This document shows, piece after piece, positions 17,345 to 26,278 of a DNA stretch of 64,000 bases. Under the pieces are notes generated by a model that was not told the origin of the DNA, searched no databases, and saw only the letters and a program-made list of their open reading frames with translations. The translations under genes were made by a program, and so were the position numbers. Within the stretch, counting starts at the first letter, position 1. Each line of letters begins with the position of its first letter. The DNA lies in NCBI RefSeq assembly GCF_018691265.1, contig NW_024881303.1, forward strand, positions 12,517,777 through 12,581,776, written 5' to 3'. This stretch comes from Tyto alba. Taxonomy: Eukaryota; Chordata; Aves; Strigiformes; Tytonidae.

Positions 17345-17364
17345 AAAAAAAAAAAAAAAAAAAA
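17345..17364 (+). repeat. Poly-A tract (20 A)
   Basis: An uninterrupted A run is followed by tgaataaacaaac. A second A-rich run (17503-17529) lies 140 bases on, just left of the CpG island. No retroposon body is recognisable beside either. Confidence 0.9.
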
Positions 17365-17701
17365 TGAATAAACAAACAGCTGAGGCGATCGCAGTCCGCA
17401 AACCGACAACTCCCTCAGTGCTACGCTCATTCACCGAGATTCCTTCACACCGCCCTTTCGGCCGCCGAACAAGTTGGGTGGTTTTGTTTGTTTGGTTGTT
17501 TTAAAAAAAAAAAAAAATAAAAAAAAAATAAGCAGAACCCGATTATCAGTGAATTCTCTTTCACACCCTTTACTCAAAAAGCATCCGGAGAAGCACGCCG
17601 CCGCCGAGGCGCACGTTCCGCCCTCCCTTCCCCCGCAACTCCCCGCAGCCACGCGTGGAAGCGAAACCACTTGTTCCCGCGGCCCGCGCTCGGCCGGCCC
17701 C

Positions 17702-17741
17702 GCGGCCCCGCGGCCCCACGGCCCCGCGGCCCCACGGCCCC
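17702..17741. repeat. 8-bp minisatellite (G/A)CGGCCCC x5
   Basis: Five consecutive 8-bp units (gcggcccc or acggcccc) are followed by a broken sixth, inside the CpG island. The alternating first base (g,g,a,g,a) shows local unit duplication. Confidence 0.85.
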
Positions 17742-17928
17742 ACGGCGGCCGGGCAGCAGCGCCCCGGGGCCGGGGCTGCATCGCGGCACTGACAGGTGCC
17801 GGCTCTTCCCCGGGCCACCGCCGGACCCCGCAGCGAGCCCGGGGCGGCCGCGCCCCGCCACCCACGCACCCCCCCACGCACCCCCCCAAATCCCGGCGGA
17901 GACCCCCCCGCCCCCCGGCCCGGCTCAC

Positions 17929-18140
17929 CGGCGGGGCAGGCGAGGCGAGGCGAGGCGGCAGCCGCCCGCCGCCCATGCACGGCGGCAGAGGGGAGCCGGC
18001 AGCTCCGTCAGCGTGTCCGCATCCTCCCGGGCCGGGCGCCTCCCCGCCCGCGGACCGGCCCCGCCGCTGCCAGCGTGGGGAAAACCACTCCCCCGGCAGC
18101 GCCGGCGGGGCGGTGCGCAGCCACGGCCCCCCTCCCGCCC
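17929..18140 (-). other. Putative non-coding first exon (donor well placed, 5' end unknown)
   Basis: On the minus strand CCTGCCCCGCCG|GTGAGCCGGG gives a good donor at 17928/17929 within the island. It would splice to the exon at 8655 to make the leader of the LBH-like mRNA. The transcription start is not visible, so the right boundary is a guess set just before the GGCAC array. Confidence 0.35.
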
Positions 18141-18144
18141 CCCC

Positions 18145-18204
18145 GGCACGGCACGGCACGGCACGGCACGGCACGGCACGGCACGGCACGGCACGGCACG
18201 GCAC
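18145..18204. repeat. GGCAC pentanucleotide array x12
   Basis: Twelve perfect copies of ggcac (60 bases) lie in the CpG island, about 215 bases upstream of the putative exon 1 donor. Every unit junction creates a CpG (cacggcac). This makes it a potentially length-variable, methylatable element in the promoter or leader. Confidence 0.95.
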
Positions 18205-19634
18205 GGCGCCCCACGGAGGGGGAAACGGGCGGGCAGCCCGCCCTCGCGGTCTTGGCGCTTTCTGCGGACACGCGTGGAACCGCGGGGCCCCACCCAGCCC
18301 CGGCCCCCCGCGCAGTCCCGGCCCGCACAGCCGCCCCACGCGCGGAGGGGGACACCTCCCGGGAGCAGTTCCCCACCGCGTTCTGCGCACCGGTGTGGGG
18401 CTGACACGGGGCTCCCGGCGCGTTCCCGCAGTAGTCCCTGCTGAGAAAACGTTTGAGTTCAGGAGGCACAAACTTTTTTTCGTTGGTTTTTTTTTTTTGT
18501 TTGTTTTTTTTTTGTTTTTTTTTTGGCGGGGTGGTTCTTGGCGGGGGGCGGGTGCTCCACCCCAGGGTGTGTTTTCCAGCTGCATCCCGTACCCGCGGCA
18601 GGGACACGGTCTCCTGTGGGCAGCATCCCACCACCACCTCGTCCAGAGCGGCCACAGAGCTGGGGCTGGCAGGCAGGCGATGCCAGCGCTGTGGCAAGAG
18701 GCTTCCCCCTGCCAGGGGGCTGCCAGGAGCCCACCTCAAACCTGCCGGAGAGGGGCTGTCAGGGGAGCATTTGCAGCTCTGCTTCTATTTGCCGGGAAAA
18801 AGGCAGAAAACACCCGCAGTGGGGTGAGGAGCCTGGGGAGCAGCAGTGGGGCGATGTGATCCCAAGGGCTGTACAAAGGAGCATGATCCTCCCCGGTGCT
18901 GAGCGTCCCCCTGGGAAGCTGAGGGGTGCGAGGGGAGCTGAGACCTGCCTTCCTCCCCCTGCGCACCCAGCGATCGGAGCTGCGAGCTCAGCCTGCAGCG
19001 CTGCAGCCCCCGGGGGTCCCCGCTTCGCTTGGCCCCGGGCGCAGTGGGAGAGACCCGCACCACGGCTGCCGGGACGGGCCTTTCCTTTTGGTGCCTTTCC
19101 CGAGAGCGGCACTTCCAGCACGATGGGGCGGCGTGAGCGCTGAAGGGGAGAGGGGTGTCAACCGAGGGAGGCCCTTCCAGCATTTGGCTGGCGTGAGGTC
19201 CTGCCAAAGCAGTGCCGGCACGCGGGGAGAGCGCGGGGCGCATGGAGCACCCGGGTGGGCACCGCAGCGTGCTGGAGCCTCTGCCCGGCCAGCGGCAGGC
19301 AGGGGAGGAGGAGGAGATGTGTAACCTCCTCTTTGATCTCCCCTGCTCGGGCTAACATTGAGCTGTGAGGAAACAAGTTGCTCGGCCTCCGTTTCATGGT
19401 CGGCTGGTGGGGGGAGAAATGTCAGCGGCTGATGATTTCGGGGAAGACACCCGCCTGTTTTCGCGGGCAATGCTGAAAGGTAATCAAATTAGGGCAGTAG
19501 GATAGCGCTGGCACAGCTGTGTCCAGCTCTTCATGCACCCAGGACAGTGGACAGGAGGGACCTGTGCCCGTGCACAGTGAACCTATTTGGGAGTGAAGGC
19601 AGCTCCTTCCCAAAGGATATATATAGATCTATGC

Positions 19635-19656
19635 ACACTCTCTATATAGAGAGTGT
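19635..19656. repeat. Perfect 22-bp palindrome
   Basis: The arms acactctctat and atagagagtgt are exact reverse complements with no spacer, flanked by AT-rich tatata sequence. It could form a cruciform or bind a dimeric factor; no function is shown. Confidence 0.95.
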
Positions 19657-22600
19657 ATCTACCAGAATATTTTCCAGTGCCAAGGTTATGCGCATGGACC
19701 CCAGCTCAACAGCCACCCAAGAACTGGTTCTGTCAGCTCTTCTTCGGGAGCTGCTCCTGAACTGTAAGCTTTTACACACTGCGTGCTTTTTACACACTCC
19801 TTTTTGCAAGCGTGTATAAAGTGTAGCTATCCATTTAAACCTATGTATGCAATATATAGCTTCAGGGTATAAAGACACAGTGTTCTGAGAATGAACTCTG
19901 CTGTGGCAACGGGCTGGCCATTTGTTTCTGGCAGTTTTGTTCCCAGACTCGTAATCATGAGTTGTTCTTGTCTGAGGACAGAATGGCTGTAAGGGGAGAT
20001 TTATAGGATAGATGTTAAAACCGACTTCCCAGGAATATTTGGAATTGCAGGGGATTTTTAGGGAAAAGATGTCCCTGTGACTAGAACCCCAGGGTGATAC
20101 TGGGGAGCCGGGGTGCCCCATCAGGCACTTGGGCAGTGCAGGCAATGGCTGGGACGTGGCAGGATCTAGCCGTGGCGCTGGGCAAACTGTTCCACTGGGT
20201 GAAACAGATAAACTGCTGCTGCTGCCCTCCGTACCAAACGGCACCAGCATCTTGCAGGGAGGCTGGTGGGGACAGTGTGGTGCCACCAAGGGACCTTTCC
20301 CTCTGCTGCCACTTCTCCTCTCCACTCCCCATGAGCAGGTTCCTGCCTGCACTTTTTGCTGAGCCGCCTCACCAGGAGCTGCTAAAGGTGACGTGGAGAG
20401 CAGGGACAGGGGGTGACCGCTGTCAGAAAAAAAAAAAGATGTTTTAAAACTATTTTGAGTTTTGTAGAAACAAATTTTTTTTTTTTTGGGGGGGGTTGGG
20501 TGTGGTTGTGGCCACAAGGAAGGAAGGAAGAAGCTTCTGTCTCCGCCACAGGCTCTGTGTAGTCCTGGGTGGCAGATGTGCCTCAGTGGCACACAGGGGC
20601 TGCACCCAGCCCTGTGGGTATGGTGGGACATGCTGTCTGCCCACGTTCAGCCCACGGTGCCCTGCAGAGTGTGGTGGAGCTTTGCTCCTGCTCCTCACTG
20701 AGATGGTGGTGGGGAAGTGGGCAGCTGTGCCCCTTCCTGAGGGGCGTTCAGGTAACAGCTACGGCTCAGAGCTTCTCTGTCCTTCTTCCCCACCAGCATG
20801 TTGGGGCCTTCAAGAGCTGGGCACGGGTTGAGGACTCTCTTCCCTTCTTTGGATGTCACTGGGAAATGGGCAACTGCTCTCTGAGACTGATTTAAGAGCA
20901 GCTGGCTGGGACACTACCCAGATGAAGCAGGAATAATGATGAATGATGCAGACAACCAGAGGGGATGGTTCAGGTCCCTCTGAATCATGAAAAATCCCCA
21001 GATGTTGTTTGATGGTCCTCTTGTAGCAATACCTCCATGGGGTGTTTACCATGTATCTGGTAAGGAAATGTGACCTTTCTTTTCTCACACGAACAGTTGT
21101 CACATGGTCCATGCCTCTGTCGGCTCAAGATATGTCCACAGAAGCCAGCAAAAACATTCAGATGAAGCAACCAGTATGTGCCTGGTGCTCTCCAGGAGGG
21201 CTTTGGAGTTGTGTTTGCAGCATTTGAGGCCCCAAGTGGGGAATCTACTTCCCTCCATGGGCAAGTTGATCAGACACCGGTTGGGAAAGCAGAGGATGTG
21301 GATGGGATATCTATCCTTGGTGTAGGCTCCTAGGAGCCTTATACAGGTGGTTTCTGAAGCCCACTGCAGTTTCTAAAATAGGCTGGATGGCAAAGGTCCT
21401 CTAGGAGATGAACGGGGTAAGTGCCAGTCAGTCAGTGTTACTCCCGCGGAATTGATTTGAACACTGCAAAGACTGAATTTAATTTCATGATTAATTATGT
21501 CAGGAGAGCCCACGTATTGGATAGGTGCCTTTATTAAATAAATATCATGGAAATAATTGTTGGCTCCAAGAGAAGGGGTTTGCGTTTTTAGATCTGGAGT
21601 AAAACTGGTCTGGGAAGAGCGCTCATCCTGCACACTAAATCAAAACAAAAACCCATGGTCGGGAGGTTAAGTGAGACATGCCAGTGCTCAGGCCCTGGGT
21701 GACACCAGCTGCACGTGCCACCTCCAGTTTCTCGGGAGGGGACCATGAGCAAGCCCCCAGTGCCAGCACTGCTGCATCAGAGAAGCCCCTGCCTTGAGCC
21801 CCTGCCAAAATCTGGCTTGTTATTATGGCCAAAGGCGCCCAGGTTAGACGTGCAGTTTCCACAAAGTGGATGTCTACAGTGGTGCTTGAACGCATACGTG
21901 TCCGTCTCCTGCATCTGCTCAGAGAGCTGTGTGCAAGAGATGCAGCAAGCACCTTGCTTCTTCATGGTGTGTATGCTGCTTTTTTCACGTGCCTTAACAA
22001 GTCAGTGCACCAGCTGAGTGGTGGCAACTGCCCATCTGCACAGCATATATACACCGGTGTGTCTCACCATAAACCTTTTCGCTATAGGTGAAAAGAAACC
22101 AATTACTTTTGCCTCTGTTGCAGGATACTGTCAGAAGTAGGGACAGCCATGCTGGCTCAGCCGAAGTAAAGGAATCAGATAAACATGCATGATGCTAAGG
22201 TGTTATTAACCTTGTGAATTTAATGTTGTAAATTTGACCTTTCTTCTCCCACCTTTCTCCTCTCTGTGGTTCACTGCTGTCCCTCCTGGACACACTTCTC
22301 ATTGTGAGTCGTGAGATGTCATACCTTGTTGTTTGCTGTACAGGTCACCTTTTGAGTACTCCAAGACAATTAATCACCTCAGTCCTGATTGAAAATTCTC
22401 GGTCCTTCAATTTCCTGGTTGCATTCAACTGAGTAATGTCCTTGCAGAGACAGAGGAGAGAAGAGTTTCCAATTCATTTGCAGTTATTTGATTATTTTAA
22501 AAGGTGGTTTTGTGAAACATCTCGCAATATGTAAAGTCCCATGGCTACATATCCTGAAGGAAAACCCAGGCAGCACAGCTCCTCGGTCCAAGCAGGCATG

Positions 22601-22966
22601 GGCAAGCTGGCCAACGGCAGGCTCTGCTCTCACACAAACCAGGCAGCAGCAAAAGGGATCAATTCCCAGCTGGTACAAGAGCTTTTGGGTTAGCAAATCT
22701 GGTCACGCTATAATGCTGCTTGAACTGGAGAAGGTAAGGTGTATTAACATGCACTGAGCATGAGAATCACAGAGGCTTCAGATGTCAGGGCTTCAGGCTG
22801 GGAAAATAACAAATGACACAGAGCTTGCCGAGATTAAATATCAAAAGCTTACTGGAAGGAGGAGAGTAACTTTTTATTAAAACACCTGTCTTTCCTTGGC
22901 TGCACTTACACCCTGTCCCCATCCCTTCAGGCTTGGCTCCCTGATACGCTTGTGAGGCCACGCATC

Positions 22967-23000
22967 CCCCTCCCTCCCTCCCTCCCTCCCTCCCTCCCTC
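22967..23000. repeat. CCCT tetranucleotide array x8
   Basis: Eight consecutive ccct units are read on the plus strand. The minus strand is therefore (AGGG)n with runs of three G every four bases, a textbook G-quadruplex-forming pattern. Confidence 0.9.
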
Positions 23001-24811
23001 GCCGCGGTGCAGGGAGCATGGCCTTGCACACCCCGCCTCTGGGTCTGCCACACTGCAGGGGTTTGCTCCTGGGGAAAGAGCTGCAGGGATTGCCATCACA
23101 GGGGCCGGCCTCTATGATACCAAAAGTTCATTTAAATTATTACGCTTAGCGTTGGCTGTGATAATGAGTTTCTAGGTATTACAGTACTTCATTTCCTTCT
23201 CCAAATTTGGTCTCCTTTGGCGTTTATCCATCTGAATCACTGCCTCATCATCAGATGTGGTCTATAGGCACAGGACTGTCCTCCAACAGCCCGTCTCCCC
23301 TCCCGGAGGCTGTGGTTGGGATTATGGTTGCCATGGTGGTAGTGAGACAATTAAAATGGCTTTATAACCAGCTGAAGGTACTGACTGTTTCCAGGATACC
23401 ATATATCCTAATCAATCTCAGCTCTGACAGACCTTGGAGTGAAGCCAAGTCCAATGACAGAAGTTGGTGGCGTTTAATTTTTTATTTCGTTCTTCAGCCC
23501 TCTAGGGTTAGCTTTCTTGCATGGGTTTGAAGCTGCAGTTCAAGGTAAAAAAAAAACCTCCATCTTTTCCAGATGTGGTATCTTTCATTCTGCATCCTTT
23601 AATTTGGGCCATGCAGCACAAAAAAATATATAAAGTTATCACTGCTCTTCTGATCTCTTGACCTGAGAGAAGCTGAACTGGCTTCCTTGCCTTGACTGAT
23701 GTGGGTGCTGCCCTTTAGCTGAGTGCAGGGAATAAGGGATCTCTTTGTTAGGCTAAGGCTCCTCCTAACAGGCTGTGCTGCACCCCCTGCCAGGCCATTC
23801 CCAGTGGGTGGTGGGGGCTGGAAGCAATATGTTGGAAGTCACACTGTATCCCAACAGCTTGGGATTTAGAGCTGTCAAGCAGTGGCTCATTGTTAGTACA
23901 ACTTCTTCCAGAACACCAGAAAAAGAAAAGGCAACTTAAAACTTTTTATGACCTGCTGACACATGAGTCTGGGAGGAATCTGACTGTCTGTGAACCTGAA
24001 AGAATAGTGGAAGGGTTTGGAGATCTGCTGCTGCTGCTGCTAGTTACAGCATTATTTTTCCCTGCAGGTAGTGATGTGAGCGGGAGGGCTCCTCCAGTTT
24101 AAATCTGGTTCTTCCAGCTGGCTTACATGGATCTACTCTGTGGTGTAGGTGCTGCCCTGTGCTGGGTTACCACTTCAAATGGATGTATAGTATTTTTCTG
24201 AGGGCTTCTTGTACCTTTGCCATGATTCCTTTTTAGAGAGTTTCTGACTTACACAAGCCCTGAGGTGACTATGTAGTCCCAGGTAAGCAGCTAGGCCAGC
24301 CATGTCCTCCAAGTCTGGACGAGTTTGCAGTGTGAGGTTATAGGGTGGCACAAACTGGCACTCTTAATTGCTACTACTTTTCCCCACATTTCTAGAGAAC
24401 TTAGCTCAGGGCTGCTCTGTGTCCCACTGGACACTTCACCGCTGCAGGTGCTACAGCAGGTTTCAACTTCAGGGCTCTTCTGCATTTCATGGTGACACTG
24501 TCTAGCTCCATGTTCTCAACTTTTCTTTTTCCTGAATACTCACTTACAGACAGAATGCTTACAACAACCACAATTATCATCATTAAAATAAAATTAACCT
24601 GACTCTAACTTAGGTTTATGGCCCTGCTTAAACCTTCTAGGGTTGTGAAGCCAGATTTGGAAGCTGCTGGTCTACATCTTTGCAATCAATCAATAGCCTG
24701 CCATCAATCACTGTATATCATTTACTTTAGATTATCAGACCTTGCACAAGTCTCCTGAATTTCTAGCATGCCCGTAGATTTGCTGGCTCTTCACCCTCTG
24801 TTTGGATTTAC

Positions 24812-24896
24812 CTGATCCCTCCAGCTGGAAGAGTCTGCAAACGGCCTCCACTTCACAGAAGGGGCACTCCACCCGGGCAAATGCTCCTGGCATCTG
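24812..24896 (-). CDS. Candidate coding exon C of an unrecognised minus-strand gene
   Basis: The acceptor ctgtagtttcag|CAG and donor GGATCAG|GTAAATCC bound 85 nt that are open in phase 0. The reading frame gives QMPGAFARVECPFCEVEAVC followed by RLFQLEGS, with a CPFC motif and a third and fourth cysteine nearby. It continues in phase from the exon at 25513-25597. A second frame is also open, so the reading depends on the join. I do not recognise the protein. The exon prediction is by splice signals only. Confidence 0.35.
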
Positions 24897-25512
24897 CTGA
24901 AACTACAGATTTGGAAGCATTAGCCTGATCATTAGTTTCCAGGTTAGAGGATCACTGAAAGTCCCCAAGGTAAACCAAAAACCTTGTCTAGAGGCTTTTT
25001 CTCCCTTAAGAACCAGCTACCTTCATTACTTCCTCAGTGACCAAAGAAAACAGCTTGAAAAAGCCCTAATTTTCCAAAGATAAGCAATTTAGCTATGTAA
25101 ATGGAAAGTTATGAGTTTCTTTAAAGGCTCTGTTTGAACATATTTTTCCATGACTCCCCGTTGACACTATTAGGTCTTCCTGGCTGCTTGATGTGGATGA
25201 TTTTGTTTCAAAATATGTTTAGAAGCTTAGGTTCTAACGAAGGACAATAATTACCCAACTAACAATGAACTTAGCCAACCACCCGAGGAGTCGGAATGAT
25301 TTACAGCTTTCAAAGGAGCTGATGCTAGCTTGCCTTTTGTCTTTCTACTTAATGCCTCTCTAATATTCTTCTCTGGACACAATGACTTTCTGAACCGTTT
25401 TTTCTCCTTTTTTTTTGGTCTTAAATAGAATGCTAAGTCCCTCCACCACCTAATTCTCTGCATACAAAAGAAGATCGAATATCCTCTAAATGACTATAAA
25501 GAACAAACTTAC

Positions 25513-25597
25513 CAGATGGCAGACTTCATTGTTCAAGGGGGATGCAGGCTGCTTTTCTTGGAGAAGCATTTCAATGTGGTTTTGAAAGAGAGAGTCT
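25513..25597 (-). CDS. Candidate coding exon B of an unrecognised minus-strand gene
   Basis: The donor CCATCTG|GTAAGTTTG is close to consensus; the acceptor is aatacatctag|AGAC. Only one of three frames is open: after a split lysine codon it reads DSLFQNHIEMLLQEKQPASP then LNNEVCHL, an amphipathic, helix-like stretch. It starts with one base that completes the AA left by the exon at 26157-26278, and ends in phase 0 for the exon at 24896. The phase agreement across three segments is the main support. Confidence 0.38.
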
Positions 25598-26156
25598 CTA
25601 GATGTATTAATCTTTTCCTTAGTGGGGTGCTGTGATATAACTCAGGAGAAGTGCAAGAAGAGGGAAATAGAGTTTGTGATCCAACAGAGGAAACAAACAG
25701 AGCTGCATGAGTAACTTTTTTTGCTAATTTCTTGAATCTCTTTGAGAAACATGTTAACTATGACCTTGAGCATGTCTGCAGAAGTTTTGAGATGTAGCGT
25801 CTGGATCCTAGGCATAAATTTACAAACTTGAGGAAAGACTTAAGAAAGTTACTAGCATTCAAAGACTACTTCTCTGGATTTAAAACAAGGATCTTGCTGA
25901 CATGTAATCAATGCTCTTCAGGAAGAAACTGTTCTGCTTCATTCTCTTTCCATTTTTCCTTTGTCAGAAGCCAACTTGCTAACAAGATTAGTTGAATAAA
26001 AGGAGGACTTCTTTAAGAGCAAATGTTTTGCATTTCACTTATTTTTCACGTATTTGGCTGAATAATTCATCTGACACCTAGCTAAATCATTTCTCTTCAT
26101 AGATTAACTGAGAAGAGATCACAATATTTACATATGGACCTATTGTTCAGACTTAC

Positions 26157-26278
26157 TTGCTAAATAATTTATTGGAATAATCTGTGCTCTGTGTCTCATT
26201 TGTGGCCAGTTCCTTGGGAGATGTTGATATTCTGATGATGTGATATGTTTCTTTTCCCAAGTGGGTGAGTGTAACTTT
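26157..26278 (-). CDS. Candidate coding exon A of an unrecognised minus-strand gene
   Basis: The minus-strand segment runs from aataattccag|AAAG to AGCAA|GTAAGTCTG, with a strong donor and a modest acceptor. The 122 nt are open in the frame KVTLTHLGKETYHIIRISTS then PKELATNETQSTDYSNKLFS, with an in-frame stop just upstream in the presumed intron. An alternative acceptor (catcatcag) would shorten it by 34 nt (to 26157-26244) without changing the frame. It leaves two bases (AA) that join to A|GAC in exon B. No family is recognised. Confidence 0.35.

Larger units (their letters stand above)
8656..17560 (-). other. Probable first intron of the LBH-like gene
   Basis: This is the sequence between the 8.6-kb exon and the CpG island. 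It includes a GC-rich block at 10.94-11.56 kb with long open frames on both strands but no recognised protein, and a possible alternative 5' exon at 12973-13234. It also has a 17-nt G run and a 20-nt A run. Otherwise it is unremarkable non-coding DNA. Confidence 0.4.
17560..18460 (-). promoter_or_regulatory. CpG island, probable promoter of the LBH-like gene
   Basis: About 900 bases are extremely GC-rich with undepleted CpG, in sharp contrast to A-rich sequence on the left and T-rich sequence on the right. It is the only dense island in the window and lies upstream of the minus-strand LBH-like exons. A GTGAGC donor on the minus strand sits inside it. No convincing TATA box is visible, as expected for an island promoter. 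A weaker GC-rich shoulder extends to about 19.33 kb. Long open frames on both strands here simply reflect the lack of AT-rich stop codons. Transcription from the plus strand (bidirectional promoter) is possible. Confidence 0.65.
18461..24811. other. Intergenic or unassigned sequence
   Basis: It starts with a T-rich stretch (18474-18521) and the GC-rich island shoulder to about 19.33 kb. A 330-codon minus-strand open frame (19642-20631) has no recognisable domain. A palindrome, a CCCT array and a short plus-strand segment with perfect splice sites (24237-24282) are the only other notable items. No gene is recognised. Confidence 0.4.

Noticed and set aside
17431..18859. Very long open frames (384 residues minus, 461 residues plus) in the CpG island
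   Set aside because: Extreme GC content removes stop codons in all frames. The peptides are Pro/Arg/Gly/Ala-rich, include translations of the GGCAC and poly-T repeats, and overlap on both strands.
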